From Methylobacter marinus A45 (GTDB lineage Bacteria > Pseudomonadota > Gammaproteobacteria > Methylococcales > Methylomonadaceae), in the NCBI RefSeq assembly GCF_000383855.1, contig NZ_KB912877.1, positions 4,277,226 through 4,341,225 on the forward strand: 64,000 nt of DNA. The letters run 5' to 3'. Shown here piece after piece: positions 35,282 to 45,065 of the stretch. Every line of letters begins with the position of its first letter. Positions within the stretch are counted from its first letter, which is position 1. Under the pieces are notes generated by a model that was not told the DNA's origin, searched no databases, and saw nothing but the letters and a program-made list of their open reading frames with translations. The position numbers and the translations under genes were made by a program.

Positions 35282-36664
35282 TTACAACAGGCCGAAATAT
35301 AAACCGCCATATAAAACCAAAACGGCGCAGGTTACTGGCAACGCCAACGTTTTGATCATGTTCAGCCTGGAGTAAAACGCGACCAGTGCCATGGATAACA
35401 GACCCCAGGTAATCAGTCCCATGGCGCAGGCTAAAATCGCGCCATTGGCGCCAAAGCGGTCGACCAGGTAAATATAGCCCGCACTGAAAACCGTCATTCC
35501 GGCCAATACCGATAACCCGGCGCTTTTCAGTTTTTTCTGAGCGATCAATACCTGGGATAACAGATAGCCGATGGCAAAGGGAATCAGCAGCCACAGGCTC
35601 CAGGCCAACAACTTGCCGGCGTCCGCATAAGCCGCCCCGAACAGCCAGGGCGTGACAATCGGCATGATATAAATGCTGGCTATCAGGGCAGGGGCCGCCA
35701 GAAGCACTATCGCTTTGATCATGGTTTCGGCAAAAAAGATATCCTTGCCGTCGTTTCTTTGCGCTGCCCGGCTCAGCACGGGCAGCGCAGCCATCCCCAG
35801 GGACATGGGCACGGAACAGGACAGGGAGAATATTTGAAAAGCAAGCGCCAGAAAACCGATGGCTTGTTCGGGCAGCCGGGTGTACCGCAGCAGGATAACA
35901 GGCCCCTGCAGCAACCAGTTGATGGAAAAGCCTGAAATCAGCAATGGAACAGCCATGGCCAGCATGCGGGTCATGAATGCCGGCGCCCATGTCGGCTTGA
36001 GCGTGGCGACAAACCTTTTCCTGATCAGCCAGAACCCCGCCAAGGCCTGCAACCACCAGCTCAGGGCATGCATCAGGGCAACTTCAATAATGCCGCCATC
36101 GCCCAGCAACAGCCAGCTGGCGCCCAAAATGGCCTCCAGCGGCCTGAACAGGCCTTCCATGCGTAAACTGTAATGGGCGCGTTCATGCGCGATCAGGATA
36201 TCCTCGGTCCAGTTGGCTAAAGAGCGGCCCAGCATGGCGATCGAAAAGACCAGGATCAAATGCCTGCTGAGCGGGTCGGGATTAAGCAGCCATCCGGCCA
36301 GCAAACAAATTGAACTGGCCGAAAACGCGGTAATGAAGCGTAACGTCAATGAAGCGCCGGCCAGTTGATGGGGATCGGTTGTGCTCCTGGCCAATTCAAT
36401 GGCAATAATCCCCTGCATGCCGAACAGGGCGAGCGGCAGAAAGCCTAGATACCAGGCCTGAAAAGAGGCGAATATGCCGTAAATTTCCGGTCCCAGCAGC
36501 CGGGCGACCAGCGAAATATAAATGCCGCGCACAATAATGTTCAGCACACGGCCGCTGAACAGGTAACTGCCATTGGATAGGATAGAGTGAAACCCGCCGC
36601 CTGCGATTGATTTCATCGATACGATTGATCTGGCCAGGATTATAAATACAAGCGGGTAGGGCAT
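35282..36664 (-). CDS. Polysaccharide/oligosaccharide flippase (Wzx/MATE-like)
   Basis: A 460-residue protein with about 12 membrane segments and the N-terminal pattern of polysaccharide transport proteins (SYLFSGRVLNIIVRGIYIS, then LLGPEIYGIFA). It likely flips a lipid-linked sugar across the inner membrane. Two glycosyltransferase genes lie directly upstream on the same strand, the nearest 22 bases away. The start could be the ATG at 36664 or the one at 36616 (MKSIAGGGF); neither has a convincing ribosome site. Confidence 0.82.
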   Translation of the reverse strand: MPYPLVFIILARSIVSMKSIAGGGFHSILSNGSYLFSGRVLNIIVRGIYISLVARLLGPEIYGIFASFQAWYLGFLPLALFGMQGIIAIELARSTTDPHQLAGASLTLRFITAFSASSICLLAGWLLNPDPLSRHLILVFSIAMLGRSLANWTEDILIAHERAHYSLRMEGLFRPLEAILGASWLLLGDGGIIEVALMHALSWWLQALAGFWLIRKRFVATLKPTWAPAFMTRMLAMAVPLLISGFSINWLLQGPVILLRYTRLPEQAIGFLALAFQIFSLSCSVPMSLGMAALPVLSRAAQRNDGKDIFFAETMIKAIVLLAAPALIASIYIMPIVTPWLFGAAYADAGKLLAWSLWLLIPFAIGYLLSQVLIAQKKLKSAGLSVLAGMTVFSAGYIYLVDRFGANGAILACAMGLITWGLLSMALVAFYSRLNMIKTLALPVTCAVLVLYGGLYFGLL

Positions 36665-36686
36665 CAGGCCACGTGGCGTGAAAGCT

Positions 36687-37637
36687 TCATTTCTTATGGT
36701 CGCCCAACTCGATTCTCCGCACTTTCTCCAGCGTCATTTCCAACAATTGCCGGTTAAAGTTAATCAGGTCCGCGAGTATCGCCATCACAAAAGTCACGAA
36801 GCCAATCAGCAGGAGCACGCTGCCCAGGATCAGTGATTGGATGTGGCCGCTGCCATCGCCCATGAAATAGTAAATCAAAAAGCGGGTGATCGGTATTAAA
36901 CCGATGAACGTTAAGGCTATGGCGATATAGGCAAAAAAACGCAACGGCTGATACATCAGGTACATGCGCAGCATGCTGGACAGCTGCCGCTCAATAAACT
37001 TGGGTATGCTTTTGAACAGCCGCGACTCCCGGGTCTTGGGATTGGTGCGAATCGGCACCGAGGCGATAGCCATGTGCTTTTTGCCGGCCTGGATGATGTT
37101 CTCGATCGTGTAGCTGAACGGCGAGACAATATTGATGCGGATGGCGGCTTCCCTGGAAAACGCCCTGAATCCGCTGACGGTATCGGTCACATCCGTGCCG
37201 GACAGGCGCCGGACTGTCGCGCTGCCGACCCGTTGCAGCAGTTTTTTAAATGGCGAAAAATGCGGAATGGTGCTGGTTTGCCGATCGCCCACGACAATAT
37301 CGGCTTTGGCCTGCACGATCGGCTCAACCAGTTTGGGAATATCGCCGCCGTAATACTGGTTGTCGCCGTCGGTGTTGACGATGATATCGGCGCCGCGCTT
37401 CAGGCATTCATCCAGGCCCTTGCGAAAGGTCCTGGCCAACCCCAGGTTCTTTTTGTTGATGATAATGTGATCGATGCCCAGTTCCGCGGCCGCCTCGACG
37501 GTTCTGTCGGTGCTGCCGTCATCGATAATCATCAGCTCGACCTGGTCGATACCGTCAATCTGGCGCGGTATGTCGGCGATAGTTCCGGGCAGCGTATGCT
37601 CTTCGTTGTAGCAAGGAATCTGTACAATCAGTTTCAT
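36687..37637 (-). CDS. GT2 glycosyltransferase, DPM1/GtrB-like
   Basis: A 316-residue family 2 glycosyltransferase: QIPCYNEEHTLPGTI at the N-terminus, DDGSTD, and the metal-binding site in NTDGDNQYYGGDI. Two C-terminal membrane segments (about 235-258 and 268-292) resemble polyprenyl-phosphate sugar synthases such as GtrB. It would make a polyprenyl-linked sugar. Its start overlaps the end of the GT39 gene by four bases (ATGA), so the two are translationally coupled and probably work as donor-maker and transferase. Confidence 0.88.
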   Translation of the reverse strand: MKLIVQIPCYNEEHTLPGTIADIPRQIDGIDQVELMIIDDGSTDRTVEAAAELGIDHIIINKKNLGLARTFRKGLDECLKRGADIIVNTDGDNQYYGGDIPKLVEPIVQAKADIVVGDRQTSTIPHFSPFKKLLQRVGSATVRRLSGTDVTDTVSGFRAFSREAAIRINIVSPFSYTIENIIQAGKKHMAIASVPIRTNPKTRESRLFKSIPKFIERQLSSMLRMYLMYQPLRFFAYIAIALTFIGLIPITRFLIYYFMGDGSGHIQSLILGSVLLLIGFVTFVMAILADLINFNRQLLEMTLEKVRRIELGDHKK

Positions 37638-39301
37638 TCCACACTCCTGGACTCGGCTTGTTCTTTACGCCTGTTTTTTTTAATGGGGACCTTGATCGTT
37701 TGCCCGACCACGGGCAAGCGCAGCTGCAGATAATTCTCGGTGGCCGGCTTTCTGTTCAGGTAGCGATAGATAAGCAGCTGCTGGTTCTGCAAAACAGGCC
37801 GGCTGCTTTCAACGTCAATCGTTTTTAATAATTTGAACGGGCCTTTTTTAAGGTACTCGCGGAATTTCTTGTGAATTTCGATGCCCGACACATCCCGGTT
37901 CTCGATCACGATGAGATCAATGCCATACTCATCGAGTAACTTGTTGATGTCGCTGACGGAGTGCGCGTGCACATCCAGCCAATTGTCCGGGAAAATCGAG
38001 GACGAGGTCAGCAGCTTGTCGGCGCGCAGCACATAAGTCGATTTTTCCTCATCCAGCGCCCGCATGAAATAAGTGAAGTAGCCGTTATTGTAGGCATCGA
38101 CGAATACCGTCGGCAATTGCTGGTTATCCAGTACAAATTGCGCGGCTTCGTCGTATCCCGTTGCGTAATTGGGCGGCTGGTTGTAAATCTTATAGGTCTG
38201 GAACACGACCAGACCCAGAATCGCCGCGCTCATGAGCATATACCCGGCAACCTTGTGTTTCAGGTAATACAACGGCAGGACCGCGAACAGGCAAAAAACC
38301 GGTATCCAGAAAATTGGATAGCGCTCGTTTTTGCCCACCAGATACGTGAAAAACAGATACGTGCCAAGCAGCAGCGCAAGGGGGTAAAGAATTTTCCTGT
38401 CCTTTTGGATGAGTGCGGCAATGGCGCCGGCAATGCTCATAATCAACAGGGGCAGTGTCAGATGGTATTGCTTCAGCTTGACGAAATGCAGGGTCAGATT
38501 GTCCCAGCTCAATCGGGCAAGGTGGTAATGGCCTTCATTCTCCCCGAGCGACTGGGCCAGGTTCTGCTTGCCCAGCCATAAGGTGATCGCCGCCAGCGGC
38601 ATCAAGGTGATCAGGACTATGGCGGTGCTGATCCAGAACTCCTTTCTTTTGACGTAATTCAGCAGATTGCCCTGCATCAGGCTGAAAATAGCGAACCACA
38701 ACACCAGAAACACGGCGGTCTGTTTAGTCCAGCAGGCCAGGCTGAAAACCACGGCCGTTGAATATAGATAGGAAGGATTGTCTGTTTCCGTGTACCGGTA
38801 GAACAGATAACCGGCCAGCAGGCCCATGGACAGCACCGGCAGCTCGGCCATGGTATACCAGCCCCATTTGGCGATAAACGGCGTGGTGACCAGCACCAGG
38901 GTGGCCGCGAAAGCGGTTTGCCAGTCGAAAATCCGGCTGATCAGCTTAAACCAGGCCACGATGCCGACCAGGTAAAATGCCAGAAGCGCGAGCCGGCTGC
39001 TCCACATGTTGATTCCGAAAATGCCGTTGAAAATAGCCTCGACAAAGGGAAAGAAAGGCGGTCTGTAGCCGATGCTTAATGCCGGGTATTGGCCGAAATA
39101 GTTGATGGTATAGTCGTAAATGTGCGTGATCGGGAAGTCCCGCATGAAATCCAGCAGGAACACGCCATCCATCAGAATTCTGTCGGCATCCGGATAGCCG
39201 AGGCTGGAATTCTCGATTTGCCTGAGCGACAAAACCGTCATGACGCCGAGCACCGTAAAAAGCGCGGTCTTACTATCTAAGATTACTTTATTGTAGTTCA
39301 T
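37634..39301 (-). CDS. GT39-type (ArnT/PMT-like) membrane glycosyltransferase
   Basis: A 555-residue protein with roughly 11 N-terminal membrane segments and a C-terminal soluble part of about 170 residues. The first periplasmic loop has the acidic and aromatic pattern of GT-C enzymes (DFMRDFPITHIYDYTINYF, then IGYRPPFFP). It would transfer a sugar from a polyprenyl-phosphate carrier made by the coupled GT2 protein onto a lipid or polymer outside the membrane. Confidence 0.82.
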   Translation of the reverse strand: MNYNKVILDSKTALFTVLGVMTVLSLRQIENSSLGYPDADRILMDGVFLLDFMRDFPITHIYDYTINYFGQYPALSIGYRPPFFPFVEAIFNGIFGINMWSSRLALLAFYLVGIVAWFKLISRIFDWQTAFAATLVLVTTPFIAKWGWYTMAELPVLSMGLLAGYLFYRYTETDNPSYLYSTAVVFSLACWTKQTAVFLVLWFAIFSLMQGNLLNYVKRKEFWISTAIVLITLMPLAAITLWLGKQNLAQSLGENEGHYHLARLSWDNLTLHFVKLKQYHLTLPLLIMSIAGAIAALIQKDRKILYPLALLLGTYLFFTYLVGKNERYPIFWIPVFCLFAVLPLYYLKHKVAGYMLMSAAILGLVVFQTYKIYNQPPNYATGYDEAAQFVLDNQQLPTVFVDAYNNGYFTYFMRALDEEKSTYVLRADKLLTSSSIFPDNWLDVHAHSVSDINKLLDEYGIDLIVIENRDVSGIEIHKKFREYLKKGPFKLLKTIDVESSRPVLQNQQLLIYRYLNRKPATENYLQLRLPVVGQTIKVPIKKNRRKEQAESRSVE

Positions 39302-39798
39302 AGCATTTTATCTGTAGCAACCCAATGGCTTGGGATAGTTAAACTGCCGATCCACAAAGTCGGGGACTTAGTAGTTGTTTGCTTGTCAATGGAGTCTATT
39401 TTTTGAACGCCTGAAGGCGGCCGCCTTGTTCCTTAAGAAACAGTCGGAATGGCATTTACCTCATTCGCTTCCATCATTGATAAGGTTGCGGAGTTAAAAG
39501 TTCCCTGGGGCAAGATCTTAACTGATGTTACGCGGATGATTGGCTCGGGCGCTTGCAGGGCCGATTTGACTTGTGCCCTAGAGGGTATCCACACAGTGCG
39601 AATGAATTCGCACCTACAATTCTCTGATTTATTTCATGCCCATTACTAAGTACTAGGTTGCAGCATTAGCGGAAATCTGGCATGGAGACTAACAGGTAAA
39701 CTAATGCGCAAGCTGCGCAATTACGCAAAGCGGCAGAGAAACCGCTGATGTTTGAACAGATCTCCGCCGCAATTTTGGCTCAGGCTAGATTAAAACGC
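39302..39798. other. Intergenic region with half of a family A repeat
   Basis: Family A copy 6 lies at 39571-39617. At 39520-39545 the text aactgatgttacgcggatgatt resembles the end of the MITE-like element at 27319. A plus-strand frame at 39449-39649 runs through both repeats and is not called. Confidence 0.45.
39571..39617. repeat. Short palindromic repeat, family A copy 6 (half element)
   Basis: From ttgtgccc to CGCACCTAC this matches the right half of 29598-29677 almost base for base, including AGTGCGAATGAATTCG. The left arm is missing. Confidence 0.7.
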
Positions 39799-40227
39799 TC
39801 AGTCTGCAACCGCCAGAATCACCGATCCGGCCTTGAAGACAATGGTTGCGGGCTGGCCTTTGCGCAAGCCCAGCGTTTCGACGCTGTCGTTGGTAACGGT
39901 GGCGGCAATCTGTTCGCCGCCGGTTAATTCAAGATCGACTTCGGTGTTGACCGGCCCCGGTTTGATTCCGGTGACCGAGCCGGGCAGCTGGTTTCTGGCG
40001 GAAATGCGGTAGCCGCCGAAATCGGTGACGATGATGATGTGCGAGGCCTTGACCAGCGCGATGACCGCCATGCCGGTTTTGATCGCCAGATTTTCAGCCG
40101 ATTCCTTGGTGATCGTGGCGACGATGGTCGTGCCTCCGTTCAGCCCGACATGTACCGAGGCATTGACCGTGCCGATAATGACGTCCTTGACTGTTCCCTT
40201 GAATTGATTTCTTGCACTGGCTTTCAT
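39799..40227 (-). CDS. mop: Molbindin with two TOBE (Mop) domains
   Basis: A 142-residue protein made of two TOBE domains in tandem (SARNQFKGTVKDVIIGTVNA starting at residue 3, and SARNQLPGSVTGIKPGPVNT starting near residue 76). Such molbindins bind several molybdate or tungstate ions in the cytoplasm as storage or buffer. It lies 20 bases behind modC and repeats the same domain found at the ends of ModC and ModE. It is the last gene of the porin-modABC-mop run. Confidence 0.9.
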   Translation of the reverse strand: MKASARNQFKGTVKDVIIGTVNASVHVGLNGGTTIVATITKESAENLAIKTGMAVIALVKASHIIIVTDFGGYRISARNQLPGSVTGIKPGPVNTEVDLELTGGEQIAATVTNDSVETLGLRKGQPATIVFKAGSVILAVAD

Positions 40228-40247
40228 GATAAAACTCCTGATAGTGA

Positions 40248-41339
40248 TTAATTTAAGATCGAGGTGCCCTTGATTTGCACATAAACCCCCATGCCGACCT
40301 GTAAGCCCAGCAACAGCGCCGATTTGCAGGTGATGTGCGCCAGCAATGCCTGATTGCCGACCTGTAGCCGCACCACGCTCTGGCCTCCGTGAGCGTTGGC
40401 CATCCCTGTGATGGTCGCCGGCAGCACATTGAGAATGCTGGTGGCGGCGGGCGCCTCAAGGGCGATACTAGCATCGCGGGCATAAATTTGCACGCGCAGC
40501 GGCATGCCGACCGCGGCATCGATCGCGGGCAGGCTGAGCGAGCCGCCGGCAAAAGCAACGCGGGTGAGATAATAGTCGGTTTCGTGCTCGATGACGGTAA
40601 CCGGCCAAACCGTGGCCGCCTCCCGGTCCCGGGCCAGCGGCATGTCGAGACGGCTCAGCGTTTCCGCGAGCGGGCCCGAAGCCAGCGCCTGTCCGTCCGC
40701 CATCATCACCAGGTGGTCGGCCAGTTGCGCGACTTCCTGCTGGGAATGCGTGACATACAGCACCGGAATGTTGAGTTCCCGGTTCAAACGGCCGAGAAAC
40801 GGCAGGATTTCCTGTTTGCGTTGGTAATCCAGCGCCGCCAGCGGCTCGTCCATCAGCAGCACTTCGGGATTCAAGGCCAGCGCGCGGGCGATGGCAACCC
40901 GCTGCTTTTCGCCGCCGGACAGGCGATCCGGCATGCGCTTGAGCAGATGGCCGATGCCCAGCAAATCGATAACTTGCCGTAGTTCGATGGCGTCCGGCGG
41001 CTTGCCGATCCGTTTTCTGCCGAACCGCAGGTTTTCGCTTACCGTCAGATGCGGAAACAGATTGGCCTCCTGAAACACATACCCCAGCGGCCGTTTATGC
41101 GTGGGCAGAAACACGCCGCGTTCGCTGTCCTGCCAGACCTTGCCGTTGATTGACAGAAAGCCCCGCGGCGCGCGCTGCAGGCCGGCGATGCAGCGCAGCA
41201 ACGTGGTCTTGCCGGAGCCGGAAGGGCCGAACAGCACCGTGACGCCGGAACCCGGCAACCGGAGATCAACAGCCAGCTGAAAGCTGCCGTAATCGAGTTG
41301 AAAGCGGGCGGTAATCGGTTGAGTCATCTCGGAAGTCAT
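40248..41339 (-). CDS. modC: Molybdate ABC transporter ATPase ModC
   Basis: A 363-residue ABC ATPase: Walker [12 protein letters not shown], the signature LSGGEKQR, Walker [12 protein letters not shown], and a C-terminal TOBE domain (about residues 295-360) typical of ModC. The ATG at 41339 overlaps the modB stop by four bases (ATGA), which fixes the start; a much longer reading in this frame is antisense-like read-through of modB. Confidence 0.94.
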   Translation of the reverse strand: MTSEMTQPITARFQLDYGSFQLAVDLRLPGSGVTVLFGPSGSGKTTLLRCIAGLQRAPRGFLSINGKVWQDSERGVFLPTHKRPLGYVFQEANLFPHLTVSENLRFGRKRIGKPPDAIELRQVIDLLGIGHLLKRMPDRLSGGEKQRVAIARALALNPEVLLMDEPLAALDYQRKQEILPFLGRLNRELNIPVLYVTHSQQEVAQLADHLVMMADGQALASGPLAETLSRLDMPLARDREAATVWPVTVIEHETDYYLTRVAFAGGSLSLPAIDAAVGMPLRVQIYARDASIALEAPAATSILNVLPATITGMANAHGGQSVVRLQVGNQALLAHITCKSALLLGLQVGMGVYVQIKGTSILN

Positions 41340-42034
41340 TTCAATTGATGGGCTACGGGATGGGTTTTTAATGCGGTGTACAGCACCAGCAACACGCTGA
41401 ACGAAAACGCCAGCAAGCCGCCGGCCAGCCAGTGGGCTTGCGTGTATTCGAGCGCCTCGACATGATTGTAGATTTGCACCGACACCACGCGGGTTCTGTC
41501 GGGAATGTTGCCGCCGACCATCAAGACCACGCCGAATTCGCCGACGGTATGGGCAAAGCCCAGGATCGTCGCGGTCAAAAAGCCGGGGCGCGCCAACGGC
41601 ACCACGACGCTGAAAAAAGTGTCCAACGGGCCGGCGCGCAAGGTGGCCGCCGCCTCCAGGGGATGCTCGCCGATGGTGGTAAAGGCGGCCTGCAGGGGCT
41701 GCACGACAAACGGCAGAGAATACAGTACCGAAGCCACGACCAGACCGGCAAAGGTGAACGGCAAGGTGCCCAGACCCAATTCCGTCGTCAGCCGGCCGAT
41801 CGGACCGCTCGGTCCCATCAGCACCAGCAGATAAAATCCCAGCACGGTCGGCGGCAACACCAGCGGCAAGGCTACCAGGGCATTGCAGACGCCTTTCCAG
41901 CGCGATGTGGTGCGGGCCAGCCACCAGGCCAACGGTGTGCCCAGCAACAGCATCAGCAGCGTGGCGAGGCCGGCGACCTTGAAGGTCAGCCACAGGGCGG
42001 CGATATCGGCGGCGTTCAACATCGTCCAGGTCAC
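41336..42034 (-). CDS. modB: Molybdate ABC transporter permease ModB
   Basis: A 232-residue permease with five or six membrane segments and the EAA-type loop ([20 protein letters not shown]). The start overlaps the modA stop by four bases. In this family two copies form the channel with a ModC dimer and take molybdate from ModA. Confidence 0.94.
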   Translation of the reverse strand: MTWTMLNAADIAALWLTFKVAGLATLLMLLLGTPLAWWLARTTSRWKGVCNALVALPLVLPPTVLGFYLLVLMGPSGPIGRLTTELGLGTLPFTFAGLVVASVLYSLPFVVQPLQAAFTTIGEHPLEAAATLRAGPLDTFFSVVVPLARPGFLTATILGFAHTVGEFGVVLMVGGNIPDRTRVVSVQIYNHVEALEYTQAHWLAGGLLAFSFSVLLVLYTALKTHPVAHQLK

Positions 42035-42828
42035 TCGGCAACGCTGTAGCCGTATTTGCGGATAATCGCCAGCGCTTGCGGCGATTTCAAAAAGCCAAGC
42101 AGCGCCGGCGCGGCCGGGTTATCGGCGCCGGTTTTCAACAGCACCGCATCCTGCAGAATAGGGCCATGCAGCTTGCCGGGCACAATCCAGCCGGAACCGC
42201 CGGCGATTTTGCCGTTGTCGATGACTTGCGACAGCGCCACGAAACCGAGTTCGGCATTACCGGTGCTGATGAACTGATGGGTTTGGGCGATGTTTTCACC
42301 CTGCACGAACAAAGGCACAAGCTTTTCCAGCAGTCCGGCGTTCTTCAGCACCTCGACCGCCGCCGCGCCGTAAGGCGCCAGTTTCGGATCGGCCAGCGCC
42401 AGGTGCCTGAAGCCGCCTTTGCCCAGGATCTGGCCCTGCTCATCGACCAGACCTTCTGTCGCCGACCAGAGCACCAACTGGCCGATGGCGTAAGTAAAGC
42501 GACTGCCGGCCACCGTCAAACCGGCTTGTTCCAGCTTAAGCGGCTTTTCATTATCGGCTGACAGGAATACTTCATACGGCGCGCCATTCTCAAGCTGGGC
42601 GACAAATTTGCCCGAGGAGCCGAACGACAGTTTGGCACTGTGGCCGGTGGCTTGTTCAAACGCCTCGGCGATTTCGGTCATCGGCTTGCTGAAGTTGGAC
42701 GCGACCGCGACCAGCGTGGTTTCGGCATGCGCTATCGCCGTGAGCGAAAACAGCAATAAAGTCAGAAAGAAGCTCTTTGATAATACATACAAAGTCAGCA
42801 GGACGTTCCTTATAGAATTAAATGACAT
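42031..42828 (-). CDS. modA: Molybdate-binding periplasmic protein ModA
   Basis: A 265-residue protein with an unusually long signal region of about 35 residues ending in AIAHAE. ModA motifs follow: [33 protein letters not shown] and the later YGAAAVEVL. The two Ser residues (ASNF and GSSG) would contact the oxyanion. The gene lies 47 bases behind the porin gene, so it probably shares its ModE-controlled transcript. Confidence 0.93.
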   Translation of the reverse strand: MSFNSIRNVLLTLYVLSKSFFLTLLLFSLTAIAHAETTLVAVASNFSKPMTEIAEAFEQATGHSAKLSFGSSGKFVAQLENGAPYEVFLSADNEKPLKLEQAGLTVAGSRFTYAIGQLVLWSATEGLVDEQGQILGKGGFRHLALADPKLAPYGAAAVEVLKNAGLLEKLVPLFVQGENIAQTHQFISTGNAELGFVALSQVIDNGKIAGGSGWIVPGKLHGPILQDAVLLKTGADNPAAPALLGFLKSPQALAIIRKYGYSVAE

Positions 42829-42875
42829 GGTCGTTCTCCATAATGAAAAAAAATGCTGCCGCGGGCGGCGCGTTA

Positions 42876-44384
42876 CTAAAATCGGAATAAGCTCTGGACA
42901 TAAAAATAATCAAGATCCCCGGCCTCCGGCGCCGATGGCGCGTTCTTGGCGAATTCGCCCTTGAACAGATGCGCCCAGCCGGTTTCCAGGTTAAAGCTGC
43001 TGTTGACATTCCAGCGTGTCGCCAACTCCAGTTGATGACCGACAAAATTGCCGGTGTTGCCGGTTTTGTCGCGCAAATTCGCGGTGGTCCAGGCGTCCTT
43101 GTCTTCCGCCAGCCAGTAAAACCGGTGGCTTAAAAAGGCTTGCACGTTGTGGCGCGGCTTAATTTTTATCCGATAGCCCGGCGTGTTGATATTGCTGCGG
43201 GCAAAGGTGCCGTAGATGCCGGTCGGTCCGTACTGAAAACGACGCGCGCCGTATAAAGTATCGAAACGTTCATCCTTGCCGTCATTCGGATCGCGGTCGC
43301 CGCTGGCATAGTCGTATTCCAGCGACAGGCGCGGGGACCAGGGCAGATCGAAGGTATAGCCGACATTGAAACTCTGATACCAGGCCCGATGCTGCAGGTC
43401 CTGGCCGTCGGAGGCGCTTTTACTGGCGCGCACCGTGCCGATCTGACCGATGGCTTCCAGTTCGAAATCGAACTGCTCTTTGGCGGGCTTGCGGTAAACA
43501 CGCATGCCAGGGGTGAAATACCGGCGATTGCTGGTGGGATTGCGATCCCGATCGCCCTCATCCAGATGGTACAAATACAGCTCGGCGTTGGTTTTCCAGG
43601 GTAAATCGAAGATTTCCAGGAAGCCGCCGGAGAACCAGGTCTGGTATTCCGGTTCATCGAAACTGTGGAAATGATCGAGCAGTTGCGCCGAATTATTGGG
43701 ATAACGGCCGACCGGCTTGGTGACGAAGGCATTGAACTGCCAGTTGCCGTAATCGAGAACCCGCAGCCGCAAACCGTCAAAGGTATTGATGGTATTGCGG
43801 AACACGTTGCGGGCTATCAGGCGGCGGCTGCCTATGTTCAAGGTTTGCCGGCCGGCGATGACTTCCGCGCCCAGGCCGCTGTGAAAAGCGTTTTGATCGG
43901 CCCAGGCCAGATAGCCCTGGACAAAGTCGGCCTCGTTGACATGGGTATTGTTGATGCGGGAACCTTGATCGGCGCCGAACTGCCGTGAATCCAGGAACTC
44001 ACCGCCGACGCGCCAGTGGCCGAAACGCGCTTCCATCGACAGATTGATCTGCATGGCAATTTGCTGGTCGCCGCCCTGGCTGTTGGCTTTATAGCTGCCG
44101 TCCAGGGTTTCATAGCGGGTGCGCTGTTCCAGCGACATCGACAGCCATTCCGGCAGATCCAAGGCATCGTGCAGATTCCAGACCGGTTTTTCGTATTTGC
44201 CGGTGCCGGTCAACGCATCGCGCATCTGGCTGGAAAACGAGGAGAAGGGCGGGGCGACGTAGCTTTTCTTTTCTGTCGCTGCTTGAACAGGACTGCTGGT
44301 CCCCATGTAAATGCCGCCGGCGATAATCAAACCGAGTGTATGGCCGGCACTCTTGCCGGTAATATGTTTTCTTTGCACGGTCAA
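42876..44384 (-). CDS. Alginate-export-type outer-membrane porin in the mod operon
   Basis: A 502-residue protein with an export signal (cleavage near residue 35, after SPVQA) and a beta-barrel region matching the alginate_exp/AlgE-like family (LEQRTRYETLDGSYK, IAGRQTLNIGSRRL, LEYDYASGDRDPNDGKDERFD). The last residue is Phe, as expected for insertion by BamA. It is the first gene before modA, modB, modC and mop. A ModE-type operator 84 bases upstream implies control by molybdate. I infer a molybdate-related outer-membrane channel; family members are best known for alginate or other solutes. Confidence 0.85.
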   Translation of the reverse strand: MTVQRKHITGKSAGHTLGLIIAGGIYMGTSSPVQAATEKKSYVAPPFSSFSSQMRDALTGTGKYEKPVWNLHDALDLPEWLSMSLEQRTRYETLDGSYKANSQGGDQQIAMQINLSMEARFGHWRVGGEFLDSRQFGADQGSRINNTHVNEADFVQGYLAWADQNAFHSGLGAEVIAGRQTLNIGSRRLIARNVFRNTINTFDGLRLRVLDYGNWQFNAFVTKPVGRYPNNSAQLLDHFHSFDEPEYQTWFSGGFLEIFDLPWKTNAELYLYHLDEGDRDRNPTSNRRYFTPGMRVYRKPAKEQFDFELEAIGQIGTVRASKSASDGQDLQHRAWYQSFNVGYTFDLPWSPRLSLEYDYASGDRDPNDGKDERFDTLYGARRFQYGPTGIYGTFARSNINTPGYRIKIKPRHNVQAFLSHRFYWLAEDKDAWTTANLRDKTGNTGNFVGHQLELATRWNVNSSFNLETGWAHLFKGEFAKNAPSAPEAGDLDYFYVQSLFRF

Positions 44385-44467
44385 TCCTAATAATTATTGT
44401 AAGTACGGAATCTGTAGCGCAATCCTTACTTTGAAGCCCCCCAAAAATAAGCATCGCTCTAATCTAT

Positions 44468-44493
44468 TCGTTATAGACAAAAGTATATAACGA
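44468..44493 (-). promoter_or_regulatory. ModE-type operator
   Basis: TCGTTATAGA, six bases, TATATAACGA: the arms TCGTTATA and TATAACGA are perfectly inverted with a 10-base centre. This fits the ModE consensus TCGnTATATA-N6-TATATnACGA closely. It lies 84 bases upstream of the porin gene. Molybdate-bound ModE would repress the porin-modABC-mop operon; modE is present at 47694-48524. Confidence 0.85.
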
Positions 44494-44903
44494 CAATGGT
44501 TTTTGAGCAAATAATGTGCCAGTGATTCAGATGGTAATTATGTTATTGAGTTACGTCAGTTATTGTTGCTGAGTCAGAAGTGGATAATGTCGGGTTTCAA
44601 ACATTTTGTTATGTTTTTGTAGGTTGAGAGAGTGATCATTCACCCGTGTCTTTCATCCCTGAAGCGTCATAACGTGTCCAAAAAGCGGATAAATGAGCGC
44701 TTCTTTCCTTAACAGGCCGATAATATTGAGTGGGAATCGGGAAAGTTGACGTAGGGCGGCAACAGAAGCAAAGACCAGGCTCAATCCAGGCCAGCTTCAT
44801 GCAAGACGGAGAAGGACTTGGTAGAAGGGCTTTGCCGCTATTTCTTGTTGTATAGGACTTACGCAGTTTGCCTGTTCATCCGCCGAAACAAGCGGGTTTA
44901 AAA

Positions 44904-44986
44904 CCTGTGGGGGCGACTGAAGTCGCCTTTTATCTGAATGGGCGACTGCCAACAGTAGGCGCTTTAGGCGAAGTCGCCCCCACAGG
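44904..44986. repeat. Short palindromic repeat, family B copy 1
   Basis: CCTGTGGGGGCGACTGAAGT opens and GTCGCCCCCACAGG closes the element, with gtcgcc and ggcgac inside. A half copy is at 48578-48598. Confidence 0.7.
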
Positions 44987-45017
44987 CTTGCGTAAGCCCT
45001 TCTCCAAGTTGGTTAAA

Positions 45018-45045
45018 GGGATGCGGGCATTGACTGCCGCATCCC
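45018..45045 (-). terminator. Probable terminator of the formate dehydrogenase gene
   Basis: A perfect 9-bp stem GGGATGCGG/CCGCATCCC with a 10-base loop lies 20 bases beyond the stop codon. On the minus strand it is followed by only TTTAA, so the U-tract is short. Confidence 0.6.
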
Positions 45046-45065
45046 GCTTTCAGGTCAAGCGACTG

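Larger units (their letters stand above)
44385..45065. other. Intergenic region, mod operon control and repeats
   Basis: It contains the ModE-type operator (44468-44493), a family B palindrome (44904-44986) and the terminator of the formate dehydrogenase gene (45018-45045). The part 44500-44890 holds no supported gene. Confidence 0.5.

Noticed and set aside
39449-39649. Plus-strand frame between GT39 and mop genes
   Set aside because: It crosses a MITE-like end and a family A repeat, and no ribosome site is present.
41340-42041. Extra 5' reading in the modC frame giving a 597-residue protein
   Set aside because: It lies on top of modB and lacks family character. The modC ATG at 41339 overlaps the modB stop.
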